Below, in pieces: positions 24,101 through 37,041 of a stretch of 64,000 nucleotides of DNA; the stretch's first letter is position 1, and every line of letters begins with the position of its first letter. The notes under the pieces are model-generated. The model made no database searches. It had not been told where the DNA came from and saw only the letters and a program-made list of their open reading frames with translations. A program made the position numbers and the translations under genes. This DNA comes from Sapria himalayana. Lineage: Eukaryota; Streptophyta; Magnoliopsida; Malpighiales; Rafflesiaceae. The stretch spans positions 1 to 64,000 of the forward strand of contig JAREIK010002263.1 in the NCBI GenBank assembly GCA_029783825.1, written 5' to 3'.

Positions 24101-26469
24101 ATTAATTGAGGTTTTTCTTTTCCAAATTTCCAAAAACGTATTTTTGTTTTTTTAATATCAAATGTTTTTAATCTTGTTGCAAAACTCGTTTTACTATTAA
24201 AGTTTTTGGTTTCTTATTTTAATGGTCTTAAAGTAATTGTTTTTTTTTGTTTTAGTTTTATTCTAAATCAATTGATTTTCTTGATAGTCTTTCAACTAAT
24301 TAATTTTTTTTTATAAAGTTCTTTCTTTTGTCTCATAATTACACATTATTTTTCTTTAAGAATTTCTTTCGTTAGACATACTGTTATAGTCATAATTTTT
24401 TGGGAATGAAAAATTCCAAAAATCTAAATCATTTTTTTAGTATTTTTTTCCATAAAATTAGAGTATTACAAGAAATTCTTCTATACATTATATGTTCAAG
24501 AAAATGAAGTTTTTCTAGTTGAAGTCTTGGCTGTAGTCTTTAAGCCTGAACAACCCCAAACACTTCATCAACACATTTTGTTTTTCAAATTTTATTTAAG
24601 TCATTGAGCATCTATTTCAAGACACAATTATTGGTAATACTAATCCAATACAAAAATGAAAAAACTAATTAAAAGTGTTTTGAATATTGAAATAGACAGA
24701 GTTATTTCATCTTGTTATTAGCATATAAGAAAGTGACAAATAATTTTTGGTAAGATAAATTTTGTATAATTAGCATTTATAATTGATGTTAGAAAATAAA
24801 AAGGATTGTAGACTTTATAATTAGCATTTATAATTAGCATTTATAATTGACAAATAAAAGTGTTTTTGCCTCATATAGTTTTGGGCATCAATTGAATGCT
24901 ATTATTCCAAACAAGAATACTCCATGAGTAAATAAAAAATTGTCTAAAAAATAGAATATATCTTTAAAAAAGGATTGCATACTTTATATTGTGGATGTTT
25001 TCCATGGGATATTGGCATTGTCTTGACACTCACAACAAATTCACAAGTATTTGATTTCTTTTTTTAAGGCTATGCCAAAAAAAATGCATCTCAATGATTT
25101 TATAATCAATGATTTTCCTAAAAGTAATTTTCACCTGATTATTTAGTTTTCTTTTTCTAAGATTGTCTGGTTTTTCCTTGCCAAGAAAATACAAGAGAGG
25201 AAATAAGCTACCATGGAGGATAAGATCCTATTCTACGTGAGATAATTTGAACACAACCATTCTATTTATTTCTAATTGATTTTAAGTTCTCTTATCATTA
25301 AATACATTAGATAAGAGTCATCCACGCATCCTCCTATTGAACAAACATTGCCTCTTCATTGATTTTTGATTTATAGTTGATTATTGTATAAGCTATATTG
25401 GACGACCTTGAAGAGCACCAAGTCCTTTGAAGTTCCAAGTAGAACTAAAATGTGCATTCAAAGTTTTTGGCCGTGCCAATTATTTGATCTCCTAGGAGCT
25501 AAAAATTATTTTGTTCTTGAATAAATTCTAGCTTATGCCATATACTTAAATAGGGTCTCCACCAAAAAATCTTTTGAAAGTCATGAGAGCTTGCTTACAT
25601 ATCCTTTGACATTGTTGAATACTTTATCACATTCTTTTACCCATTATAACAACTTTGTTCATCTTTGAATATCACTTAAAAATAGGTTAGTAGTCACAAC
25701 AAATTTTATTAACAATTCATAAACCAAGAGAATTTTATTAATGGTCAATTATTCCCATTTCATCTTAATTTCTAGAAAGCCTTATTTGAAATAGTTACAT
25801 GGTTCATATTCCATCGCATTTATTTTAGTCAGACGAGATATATTAACAATAATGCATGCTTATTTTAGTTATAAAAAGAATTTTGCTCCCTATTTAGATA
25901 ATGGAAAAGAATTCAATTGTATGTTGAATAGACATCCATTAAGCAAAGAAGTTAATGTCAAACAAGACCATCTTTCATTACATGTTCTCCACTTACCATT
26001 TTTTTTATGGATGGATATTGATTTTGAGATCTAGTTAAGATAATATTCATCCATGATAGAAATATTCTTAATTTTGCTATCGACTTCTTTTCTTAATACA
26101 TCATGTATATTTTTTGAATTTAAAGGTCAATATTTTTCTTTTTTTTTCGAGAAACATTTGTTGGATTTACTAAATTTTAAAAAATAATTTTCAACATATT
26201 TAGCCCTGACAAAAACTACCTACACATCTCAACCACAATAAGAATCAATGCTTTATAGTTCATAGTATTAGCATAGTGGATTTCATAAACCTAGCTAATG
26301 TCCCATAAATTTAATTAACTAGCTATTTGGAAACATCTTGCTATGTGTGATGACTTTACTTTGATGCCAAAAATTCAATGGTTCTTAGCACAATATCAAA
26401 AGCTCATTGGGCGTGTGTGTATATCTAATAGAATTTGATAAGTATGTGAGGCATATAAGTAATATAGTG
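21171..26469. other. Long AT-rich stretch, no gene recognised
   Basis: A (TG)n tract lies at about 21,483-21,502. Short open frames at 21,210, 21,587, 23,664 and 25,852 (+) have no recognisable domain. A GC-richer patch at 22,970-23,170 looks like old repeat or gene-derived DNA but gave no motif. Imperfect duplicates of 'ATTAGCATTTATAATT' cluster near 24,770-24,860. I see nothing else to support. Confidence 0.35.
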
Positions 26470-26477
26470 AATATAAG

Positions 26478-27539
26478 GAGTTTTGTATGGAAATAATGCA
26501 TTTAAAATAAAAAATTCAAAATTTAAGTTAGTTTCAAAAATATGCCCAAATTAGTGAGTCTGGAAACAAGCATGGCAATGTCTATCATTGTGAACGGCTG
26601 TCATTGTGAACGGTGGTCATTGCCACGCAATTGATTTTTTAAAATTAGAAACTGACCTTGTGAATGCCAGTTATTGAAAACACCATTATCATTATCTCAA
26701 ATCACCCCTCGCCCCTTGCCCATCTACCCCCGCCCATCTCCCCTCGCCTGTCTACCTCACATCTCGCCCCTCTCTTCTCACCCCTCTCTCCCCGCCCATC
26801 TCCGAGAGCTCATTTGCAGAGCTCCATCGAGCTCGACAGAGCTCCACCAAGGAGCTCGTCGAGCTCTAGCGAGCTCGAAGTGGAGCTCGATGGAGCTCGA
26901 CGAGCTCCTCGTGGAGGTCCATCGAGCTCCACGTCGAGCTAGATGGAGCTCGACTAGCTCTTTCATGGAGCTCCAGCGAGCTCGACATGGAGCTCCCTGG
27001 AGCTTGCTAGAGCTCCATCATGGAGCTCGATGGAACTCCATGAGGGAGCTTGTCAAGCTCCACTTCGAGCTCGCTAGAGCTCGATGAGCTCCTTCTCGGA
27101 GCTGTGGAGTTCTGTCGAGCTTCACGTCGAGATCTAGTGAGCTCAATGGAGCTCCACGAAGGATCTCTTAGAGACGTTCGGGGGGATAGGGGTGGGAAAT
27201 GAGGGGCGAGAGGTGAGGGCAGACGAGTGAGGGAAGATGGGCGAGGGTAGAGGGGCCAGGGGGCAAGGGGCGAGGTGAGAGGGGGCGAGGGAGCGAGGGG
27301 CGAGGGGTGGGGGGGGCAGAGGGCGAGGGGTGAGCTGAGATAACGATAATGGTGTTTTCAATTGTTTGCATTCACAATGTCAGCTTCTGATTTTAAAGAA
27401 TCAACAGCGTGGCAATGGCCACCAGTTCACAATAATAGGCATTGTCACACTTTTTCCATACGCACTAGTTTCGACATATTTTTGAAGCCAGCCTTAAATT
27501 TTGGATTTTTTTTAAATACATTATTTCTGTACAAAATTC
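26478..27539. mobile_element. Mutator-like foldback element with GAGCTC-array core
   Basis: A 1,062-bp element with imperfect TIRs of over 200 bp. The left starts GAGTTTTGTATGGAAATAAT and the reverse complement of the right starts GAATTTTGTACAGAAATAAT. Pairing continues through 'CAAAATTTAAG', 'CATTGCCACGC', 'GAAAACACCATTATC' and into 'CACCCCTCGCCC'. It is flanked by 9-bp repeats GAATATAAG (26,469-26,477) and AAATATAAG (27,540-27,548), 8 of 9 identical. A 9-bp target duplication is the Mutator superfamily signature. Between a pyrimidine arm and its purine complement lie about 22 GAGCTC sites (26,815-27,162). No transposase gene, so non-autonomous. The proline- and arginine-rich open frames on both strands are by-products of the repeats. 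Confidence 0.8.
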
Positions 27540-27599
27540 AAATATAAGTTCATTTATCAATCTCATATGAATTTTTATAATAATTTAATCAAGTAAGAG

Positions 27600-28394
27600 T
27601 AAATTAACTAACTACTCAAGTTGAGATGGTATATTTAACTCTTAGATGGATACTTAGATTCTAAGGTTGATTTATTTTCTTGTATATGATAAAGTTTTCT
27701 TTAGTGTTGTGGCAATATCATACTAGTTTGCTGCACGAAAATAGGATGATGTCGGATCTATCATGCCTTATTAGCACTCAAAAGGTTATCTTTTATAGGC
27801 TATCACTATCATGAATGGTTCTCTTGTGGTCATGCCTTTGGCATACTTATCACATATCCGAAAGCTATACATTTACCTACCCAGTAGCTATCCCATAATC
27901 CTATGCCTTTCGGGCAATATGTCAACTACCCTTGATGATTACTTGAACTATGCATCTTTATTCTCTTGCCACAATTATCATGAATAACATGTAACGATGT
28001 GATCATAATTATGTTTATGCTTTGATCTTCATTAACATCATACTTACATCAATCAACATGTCACCTTAATAATTCAAACTTTGGACATCTTACAATAGAA
28101 AAATAATTCTAGATCTATTATTTCCTATCGATTAATATCTCTATACATATGTCTCATGACTCACATATCATGGTCTATCACTTCTTATTGATACCTACCT
28201 TGCGCATGTGTCCCATTGATTGCCTATTATTATCTACCATAGCCAATATGCACCAATCCATTAGATGGTGAAATCCAAAATTGACATTCTAATTAATATT
28301 TATAGTCATTAATATTTAATGCATAACAAACTACAAGTATTCATTATACAATTAAATTTATCATGCACAATTATATAAGCCAAACATTTATATT
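27600..28394 (+). mobile_element. 5' LTR region of a copia retrotransposon
   Basis: Called from position. It lies immediately upstream of a canonical tRNA-iMet primer site and of copia-type gag sequence in the same orientation. The 3' edge is probably the CA of 'CCAAACA' at 28,381-28,387, leaving a short spacer before the primer site. The 5' edge is not fixed. TGTTGTGGCAATATC near 27,710 is one TG candidate. The matching 3' LTR was not found in the window. Confidence 0.5.
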
Positions 28395-28406
28395 TGGTAT
28401 CAGAGC
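28395..28406 (+). other. Primer binding site, tRNA-iMet type
   Basis: TGGTATCAGAGC matches exactly the 12-nt core of the plant retrotransposon primer site complementary to the 3' end of initiator methionine tRNA. Imperfect echoes (GTATCAAAGC, GGTTTCAGAGTC) follow within 60 bp. Position and strand fit the flanking LTR and the gag remnant. Confidence 0.8.
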
Positions 28407-28659
28407 TTACATTTAGTATCAAAGCTTACATATGGTTTCAGAGTCATGGTAAGGTTTCAAAGTTATACGTTTGGTTATAGAGCCTAGTTTGAGTATGAAT
28501 CTAAGAATGACAAATTTGGTGACATACATGGTTGAGATCAAGAAATTTTCAAAGTAGGGCTTCAAATTGTAAAAGTTAAAGATAAAGGATCTAATAGTTG
28601 ATAGCGATTATTGGTCCACAATAAGACCAAAAACTATTAGTAAGCAATCATAAATAAGA

Positions 28660-28770
28660 GATGGCATCTATTAAGGTTTTCAAATAAGACAAGTTGTATT
28701 AGAGAGATCGAGGTTTTATTGATTGTATTTATAGATAAAATATTGGTAAATATTTTAAGTGAAAATTTGA
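28660..28770 (+). pseudogene. Copia gag remnant, 5' part
   Basis: Starts near an ATG at 28,662 (MASIKVFK...) with early stops, about 255 bp after the primer site. It is cut by the CACTA insertion at 28,770. The target duplication TGA (28,768-28,770) is its last three bases. The identity rests mainly on the clearer half across the insertion at 42,792. Confidence 0.5.
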
Positions 28771-28809
28771 CATTACAAGAAAAATATAATTTAGCTAGGG
28801 ACAATTCCC
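28771..28809 (+). repeat. CACTA left terminal inverted repeat
   Basis: Begins CATTACAAGAAAAATA and runs to CAATTCCC. It pairs with the right terminus at 42,750-42,788. The third base is T where CACTA ends have C, a change that may impair transposase recognition. Confidence 0.9.
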
Positions 28810-29175
28810 TAGCTAAATGGGCATTTTCCGTCGCTAAACGGAATATAGCGACGGATTACCGAAAGATCAGTTCACTATCTAATGTGCTTCTTCTAAAATT
28901 TAGCCACAGATAGTGTCCCTAGCTAAAAACTTAGCGATGGAAAAATTCCTTGTTAAAAAAGATAAATTTCCTAGTTAAATTTGTAAGATAAATGAGATTT
29001 TCCATTGCTAATTGAAAATAATGACGGATGATTCCCTAGCTAAAGTGCTGGTCTATAAATTTTAGCGACGGATATCGTGCCTAGCTAAATAAATTTAGCG
29101 ACGGATTTTCAATTGCTAATTTTAATATTTCCCAAGCTAAATTAGCAAGAAATTTTTCCCTTATTAATTTAGCAA
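28790..29175. repeat. CACTA left subterminal repeats
   Basis: Roughly a dozen short repeats of the forms TAGCGACGGA, CCTAGCTAAAT and CGTCGCTAAA in both orientations. In En/Spm such subterminal clusters bind the TNPA-like protein. That role is inferred here from family behaviour. Confidence 0.8.
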
Positions 29176-29229
29176 GTGATTTTTCCCTAGATATTTTAAT
29201 TTCAAAATTAATTTCAGAATTTAAATTAT

Positions 29230-32200
29230 TTTAAAATTGTTTAATTAAATAATTTAATATTTTTATATTAAATTGAATAAAAATTGAAACTATAAATAAT
29301 TTATAATAAACAAAAAATAAAATCATTTAATATCTTATTCTAATTCAATATTTTATATAATTGAAACAAAAAAATAATAAAATTTTATTTCATCTTATTC
29401 ATCAATGTATCTACCGATATTGTATAAATTATAATATATCCATTCATTGACGTTGCTTTCTCTCCCTCAACTCATCCGATCATCATTTTTCTACTGCGAC
29501 AAAGCTGTCCAAGTCACGGCACGTAATATCTAGTGAAAAATCTAATCACTTATAGAAGCTTTGTATGAAGAACAGTGCGGTATCATATCTGTAAGAAATT
29601 TAAACCACTCAATCAAATTAAAAAAAAGTTATGTTTTGATACATATATAATCCTGTAGAATATATGTAAATATATACTAGTATTTCACTCATACATATAT
29701 TACTGTAGTATATGTACATAAAAAGAACAGTATTATGTGTACATATAAACTTAGTACAAATATATTCCGTATATATGTACATAAAATCTTGTAGTATTAT
29801 ATGTACATATATACTGACTTTATTCGTACGTATATACCTCATTTGGTGCTGTTGCTACTACTCCCGCTGCCACTCCTGCCGATACTGTCGTTGCCGCTAT
29901 CCCTGCCAATACCACTGCTGCTGTCGCCGCTGCCACCGCCGCCATTGCTGCCGCCGCCGCCGCCGCCGCTCCCACTGCCACCTCTACCCCCGCTGCCAGT
30001 GCTGCTGCCGCATGTTGCCGCTGCCGCTACCACTGCTGTAGCCCCCACAGCTACCACCACCACCTCCTCCTCCTCCACCACTTCCGCTGCTGTCGCTTTC
30101 GTCGCCGCCGCCACTTTCACTGCTATTGCTATTGATAATAGGCTTATACATACCTATAATAGGCTAAAACTCTACACAAAATATTCGGAGACACACAAAC
30201 ATTTTCACAGATATATAAAACAGTTATTATAGACATGAACAAATACAAATTAAAATTAATTATCATATAGCTTTAAAAATAAAATTTAATTAAATAATTT
30301 AATATGTTTATATTAAATTTAATAAAAACAGAAACAATAAATGAAAATTGTAAATCAAAAAAAAATTCTTTGATAACTTATTCTAATATAATATTTTAAA
30401 TAACTAAACCTAAAATAACAAAAATTATATTACATCTTAGTGATCAATGTATCTACTGACTATGCATAAAGTATAATCTATCAATGCATTGACGTTGTTT
30501 TCTCTCCCTCTACTCCTCCGATCACCAACTTTCCGCTGCAAAAAAGTTGTCCGAGTCATGGTGCTTCATGTCTGTTGAAAAATCCCTTCGCTTATACAAG
30601 CTTCGTATGGGAAACAATGTGATACCACATCTGTAAGAAATTCAAACCACTAAATCAAATCAAAATAAAGTAAAAAAAAACTATGTTTTGATAAATATAT
30701 AATTCTGCAGCAAAAATGTACATATATACTAGCATTTCACTCATATATATATTACTGTAATATTTATACATATAAATTATAGTATTATGCATACATATAT
30801 ATCGAGTACATATATACTCAGTATATATGTACATAAAATACTGCAAAATTATATGTACGTATATATTGACTATATACGTACGTATATACAACATTTGTTG
30901 TAGTTCCTGCTTCTCCCATTGTCGCCGTCACCCCTGTCGCTACTGCCACTGTCACTTTGGCTGCTACCGATGCAGCCGCGGCTACTGCTGCTGCCTCCGC
31001 TGCCACCACTGCTGCTACTGTCGCTGCAGCAGTTGCTGCCGTTGCTACTGCCGCCGCCGCTGCAGCCTCTACTGCTACTGATACCACCGCTGCCACCGTT
31101 GTCGCTGATGCTGCCGCTTCCTCCGCTGCCTCCGCTGACTTCATTGCAGCCACTGCCGAGCATGACGCTACTTCTGCTATGGCCATTGTCGCTGCCGTCG
31201 CTACCGCTTATGGCGCCACTACCACTACTGCCATCGCTGCCGCAGCTACCTTTACTGATAATAGGCTTTTACATACCTATAATAGGCTAAAACTCTACCC
31301 AAAAAATTTGTAAAAACACAAATATATTCACATATATGTATATAGTTATTATAGACATGAACAAACAAAAATTACAATTGATTGTCATACAGTTTCAACA
31401 AAAATTTAATTAAATAATTTAATATTTTTAAATAAAATTTAATAAAAATAGAAACTATAAATGAAAATTTTAAATTAAACAAGAAAATTCATTTAATAAC
31501 TTATTCTAATACAATATTTTAAATAACTAAAACAATAAAATAATAAAAATTATATTAAATCTTTTTAATCAATATATCTACTGACTGTGCATAAAGTATA
31601 ATCTATTAATGCATTGACATTGCTTTCTCTCCCCCTGCTCCTCCGATCACCAACTTTCCGCTGCAAAAATATTGTCCGAGTAACGGTGCATCAGGTTTGT
31701 TGAAATATGTCTTCACTTATACAAGCTTCGTATCAGAAACAATGTGGTACCTTATCTGTATAAAATTTAAACCACCAAATAAAATCAAAATAAATAAAAA
31801 AAAACTATGTTTTGATAAATATATATTGCTGCAGTAAATATGTACATATATACTAGTATTTCACTCGTACATATATTACTATAGTCTATGTACATATAAA
31901 CTATAGTATTATGCATACATATATATTGAGTACATTTATACTCAGCATATATGTACATAAAATACTGTAGTATTGTATGTACTTATATACTGACTATATA
32001 CGTACGTATATACAAGATTTGTTGCCATTGCTGCTGTTGCACCTCTTGCCGCTGCCGCTACCACTGCTGTTGCCAATGCCGCTGTCGCTGTCGGTGTTGC
32101 CGCTGCCGCCCCCGCCTTCTTTGCTGCTACCGTTGGTGTCACTACTACCGCTGATGCCGATGTTGCTGGTGCTACTACCATTGCCGCTTCCACTACCGTC

Positions 32201-32410
32201 ACTGCCACTGCTGCCGCTGCTACCACTTCAGCTTCCGCCGTTGCCGTCGCTACCGTCACTGTCGCTGCTGAAAATAGGATTTTACATACCTATAATAAGC
32301 TAAAACTCTACCCAAAAAATTTAGAGACACAAAAACATACTCACAGATATATAAAAACAAATATTATAGACATGAACAAACACAAATTAAAGTTGATTAT
32401 CATACAGCTT
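29230..32410. repeat. Three tandem 1.0-1.1-kb repeats with GC-rich block
   Basis: Copies are about 29,230-30,265, 30,266-31,390 and 31,391-32,410. Each has the same order. First comes an AAATTTAATTAAATAATTTA start and an ATCAATGTATCTAC block (29,401; 30,443; 31,568). Next is a CTCCGATCACC-like segment, then a TACATATATA-rich part. A GC-rich block of GCTGCCGCYACC-like trinucleotide sequence follows (29,845-30,130; 30,900-31,255; 32,020-32,268). Each copy ends with CATACCTATAATAGGCTAAA. The Ala/Ser/Leu-rich open frames on both strands of the GC blocks are consequences of the repeat. Function unknown. Confidence 0.85.
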
Positions 32411-32771
32411 TAACAAAAATCCAAAAGATGTCTAGCAATTATGTTTAGAGATAAAGAGAGTGCAAAAATAAAATGTTTTTAGAATAATAAAGATAAGACA
32501 AGCTAGCCCTCTTTTTGATAAAGCTGAAATCGATAAATATGGGACTCATGCATTGGAACGACCATGGTAATGTCTGAATTCTTTGAATTAGAATTTTTTC
32601 TTTTGTGTAACATAATGTGTCCTGCAATGATTCATAATATGTTTAATCAGAAAAGCAAAGAACAAAACTAGAATAAAAAAATTGAAACCTGCAAAAAAAT
32701 ATCACAATTATTTGCTGCACAGACAAAAATAAATAACAGTTCAGAAATAATTCTCATACTCAATCATCCTT

Positions 32772-34623
32772 ATATTTTATTGGGAATGCTAGCCTCTCCT
32801 GCGAGGATTCGCAGCTGGATCTCGGAATGCTATATGTTGTGCCAATGCCGCTAAATGTGACTCCATATAAGATATCTGCTGTTGCATTACTTTTTTAATT
32901 TATTTAATTTCTTGCATTTCTTCCATCAAATTTGTTATCTACTCGTCCTTCTTTTTCATTTCGGTCTCCATATCTACAATATGTTCATTTGTTTCCAGTG
33001 CTTGTTGTTCAACCGCCTCATCCACCATTGCTGAGACAAATGAATTAGAAGCACAAATGCTACAACAAAATGTCACTCCCTTAGAGCCGATTCCGTGCAC
33101 TCGCTGCTTCTTTCGACCTCCTATTGTCTCCAAATAAATAGGATCATAGTCAATTGATTAAAGATCTATAGAACACTCAACTTGTTGATGAGCAGCTATC
33201 ACACGTTCCTCCATTAGGTCCAGAGATAAAATAGAGAAAAAAACTATTCTAGATTTACAAAAAATAAAATAAATATTTTGCTTTCAAAATAATTTTCATA
33301 ATGTATGTAGTTTTATAAAATCTAATTAATATAACAATTTCTTACAGTAATCATCTGAGACTTGTTGTCAACATACTGACCATCCACTTTATTCACATGC
33401 ATCTTCCTGAAAATCTCATAAAAATTTGGATCTCAACCTAATTCTCCAGCCTAGAATATATTTTTATTAAGTCATAAAAAAACAAATGATAAAAAAATTT
33501 AACAAAATTAATAAAACCATGCAGAGATTTTATTTATTGGACTATTAGGACAACCAGTAAATATAGAAATGTTTAGAATTTTAAATTTGTACCAAATCTC
33601 GAGCGTGCTCAATGCTCGACTTTGAACCTTAGTGTGTCGACAGATTCTTGTACCTAGCCCAACTACCTCACTTCGTCATTTTTTGCTGGCAATATCTGAT
33701 TTTTTCTTCACATCTAGCTCCTCCCAATAATTAAGCCACTTGGGCCAGTCTTCCTCGGATATAAAATCAGGCATTTCATTTTCTTTAATTTATGGACAAA
33801 ATCAGAATACCGTTGAGTAGCTTTGATCTTTCATAATGACTTTATCTTTCTATCAAATTTGGGTGCCCATATGCACTGATTATATAAATAGAAAAATGAC
33901 AAAAGAATTTTTATTAACAACAAGAACATAATTATTTACTGCTTGAATAATAACCAACATAAAAGTTAAGTAATTAGATAATTATTTTTCAATTCTTTTG
34001 TTTTGTTATTTCTACCTGAACGTCATTAAAATATGACTCTTTTGTCGATTCAGAAACTTTCTTTCAGGAGAAAGCTTTAGAATCAGTCATTTTCTTGAAA
34101 GCCTTTGTAATTATAGTTGAACACTTGTGAGATGGAATAAAATTGTATACATAAATAAATAATTTTGAAAAAAAGCAAATCATAATGATATAAAAAAACC
34201 ACTGATAGTTATATCAAATTTTTTTTTTCAAGTTATTTTTAAATATTTCTTTTACCTCTCATCCATACTCTCAATTTCTAACTTTACACTGATTACAGAG
34301 GAAGGCACAACATTTGATGAAGTCGTTGGTATTTTAAATGGGGGAACAATCAGTGTAAAATGTGGTATAGAAGATAGAGATGGATCAAAAGTTTGTGTAG
34401 GAAGCACAATGGATGGTGGGCTTACATCTGATTAAGTTGATAGTAGAGGTCTCAATGATGGTGATGGTGATATAAATGGAGATGTTGATTGTGATGTTGA
34501 AGTCTAGATATGGTGGCTATGAGATGGTACTGATTCTGCAACATGAGATAACATACTAGATGAATTTGGTTCATTTCTGTGTCCACGTCCACCTCTACCA
34601 CGGCCATGTCCTTTAGGCACCAT
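32772..34623 (-). pseudogene. CACTA second gene remnant (Transposase_24-like)
   Basis: Minus-strand remnant of the second gene typical of plant CACTA elements. It starts at ATG 34,623 with 'MVPKGHGRGRGGRGHRNEP', a Gly/Arg-rich start followed by a Ser/Pro-rich linker. Further pieces come in order: 'SHKCSTIITKAFKKM' near 34,110, 'ISEEDWPKWLNYWEEL' near 33,730 and 'TRICRHTKVQSRAL' near 33,620. Then 'FRKMHVNKVDGQYVDNKSQ' lies near 33,385, 'GRKKQRVHGIGSKG' near 33,100, and a Glu/Lys-rich probable coiled-coil tail ('DMETEMKKKDE') at 32,940-32,975. This is the domain order of Transposase_24 (Ptta/En/Spm) proteins, which bind element ends. Introns are likely, but stops and frame changes show decay. 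Confidence 0.75.
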
Positions 34624-34799
34624 CTGCTGTACAAAATAAAACATAGAACAAAAAATAGGGATATAATAAACAAGCATGCATTTTCAAGTAAAACACACTG
34701 ATAGATTTCAACATAATATAAAAAGTCTTTGATAGTTTAGATTTATAATAAAATTATAACAATTTAATTATTAGCATCACTATCATCCTCCAATGGATC

Positions 34800-36620
34800 T
34801 TCTGATATTTAGTCTGATTCCGATAGAAGTTCGAACTCATCTTCAGATAGAAATTGATCATCTTTAATTTCTATTGTGCTACCATTTGAGTCACATAAAA
34901 TTTCTGAATCTTCATCTACATTCATATGCTCAATATTATTTATGTCATCTTTTTGGAATGCCGGTGTAATTTCTAAGTCTGTACTTCTATGTTGGGATGT
35001 TGGTACTTCAAATTTTGATCGAGCTTTGATTTTGCAAATCGCCCACCAATCTCTCTTATCACGAGATAAACTCGGATATGTACAATAATATACATGAGTG
35101 GCTTGAACTACCATAATAAATGGCTCATATCAATTATATCTATATTTATGGTTAACATCCACTAGCTTATAATCCAAATGAATCTTTGTGCCCATATTTC
35201 GTGTAGGATCAAACCACTCGCACTTAAATAATACAATACTATTATTTTCAAGTTAAGGATACTCCAACTCAATAACTTCTTTGAGTTGACAATAATAATC
35301 AATCTCATCTGCACTATAACCTGAGCCTTTAATGCATACGCCACTATTGATTGTTATTTTAAAAGAACCATGCCTGATTATGTGAAATTTATATCCATTA
35401 ACAAAATACCCAGGATAGGTTGTCACATATCTAAATGAGCCTTTATTAATTTTTGAATGAAAATATTTGAATCTCTATTTGAAGGATCAATTGCCCGTGA
35501 CATAAATTAAAAAAATGATATTAACAAATAAAAGATACTAATGAATTAAATAATTCAAAAATATAAAACTTAATTATACTCATAATTTTTTAACCAATTC
35601 GTAAATTCAGTTTCTGGCATACAATCGACATCATTGTTAGGAAATTACTGGATGCCTATATTTTAACTGTTCAACATAAATACTGCACAAAAAATAAAAA
35701 GAGAGAAAAAAATGTATATCAATTTTTAATAATTCCTATTAAAAATAAAATTAAACTATGATTAAACCTGCAATTATTTTGAGCATACATACTCAATATA
35801 TGGTGCAACCTCCTCACAATTAAGTAAAACGTAGCTCCGGGTTGCTTTGTACACTTCATCTGTCATACATCTTTTCATTGCTCTTCCAAAAGCTCTTCCA
35901 GGGTGCTTAAAGATAGATAGTTTGTCCACAGAATCATCTTCTACCATCACATGACCTTCATAATTCTGCTGCACATTTTTATTCTTTGTATTGACATGAT
36001 CCTCAAAATAAAAAGAACAAGATGATGATGCCTCTTCTACTAAATATGCATTGCAAATCGAACCTTCAACTTTTTCCTTATTTATAACATTCAATTTCAA
36101 CTTACGAGGATACCTACATCCATAATATTAGGTTTCAATTAGATTAAATTACAATAATACTTAAAGTACTAAATAATAAAACACATCAAATTACATGTAT
36201 TTACCCCTCAAAAGGATCATCCACCTAAACTGCACTGACCCTGCAATCCTTGCTTCATATGCCAAATGGACCGGCAAATGCTCCATCGAGCCAAAAAAAC
36301 TCAGTGGGAATATCCGTTCAAGTTTATAAATAATAAGTGGAATGTCATTCTCTAGCTTCACCATGTCATCTATTTTGATTGTGGTTGCAGTTAGCTATTT
36401 GAAAAACAAACAAAATTCTGTAAGGACCTTCCAAACACTCAGTGGAAGTAATTCACGGAATGCAATTGGTATTAATCTCTGCATAAATACATGACAATCA
36501 TGACTTTTCATTCAAAATAACTTAAGATTCTTCATATCCATGCATCTACCCATATTTGACACATATCCATCCGAGAATTTCAAATTTTTAATCCATTCAA
36601 ATAATATCTATCTTGCCTTC
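34800..36620 (-). pseudogene. CACTA transposase (TNPD/TNP2-like), C-terminal part
   Basis: Remnant of the catalytic-gene C-terminal regions. Order from 36,620: 'FSDGYVSNMGRCMDM', 'SHDCHVFMQRLIP' after one stop, 'IAFRELLPLSVWK', then 'EHLPVHLAYEARIAG', the DUF4218 signature. After a probable intron (acceptor near 36,117) comes 'KVEGSICNAYLVEEA' and 'CEEVAPYIEYV'. The DUF4216 part follows: 'YPGYFVNGYKFH', 'SGVCIKGSGYSADEIDYY', 'VLFKCEWFDPT' and 'THVYYCTYP'. It ends in an acidic tail at 34,809. The upstream DDE-type Transposase_21 domain is absent; at 36,620 the homology runs into AT-rich tandem DNA. With stops at several points it is not functional. Confidence 0.8.
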
Positions 36621-37004
36621 TATAGTTATACACATTTAGTTAAACATTATGCTGTATGTTCTTATATATATAATTATTAATATAGTTACATGTGGTTATA
36701 CATATAGTTACATATATGGTTTAAACTTATTTTTTTACATGTATGTATATATATATTTGCATATGATTTCATATATTTATACATATAGCTATTTATAGGC
36801 ATGGATATACTAAAAGACAATTTTTATACTAATATATAAAAATGTATATTAAATACATGTTGTTAATTATATATATATATATATTTTGTTATGTATAAAG
36901 TTTTTATAGTTATACATATAGTAAGATATAATTATTTATAGTTATATGTTATCATACATATAATATGTATAGTTATAAAAATTTATATATCATTAAACAT
37001 TTAG

Positions 37005-37041
<37 letters not shown>

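Noticed and set aside
26664..27371. Overlapping proline/serine/arginine-rich frames on both strands.
   Set aside because: Same array effect in the Mutator-like element. Frames on opposite strands mirror each other because the sequence is inverted.
29801..32303. Long alanine-, serine-, leucine- or proline-rich open frames on both strands (up to about 140 codons).
   Set aside because: They coincide with the three GC-rich trinucleotide blocks, are open in several frames at once, and lack any domain. They follow from the repeat composition.
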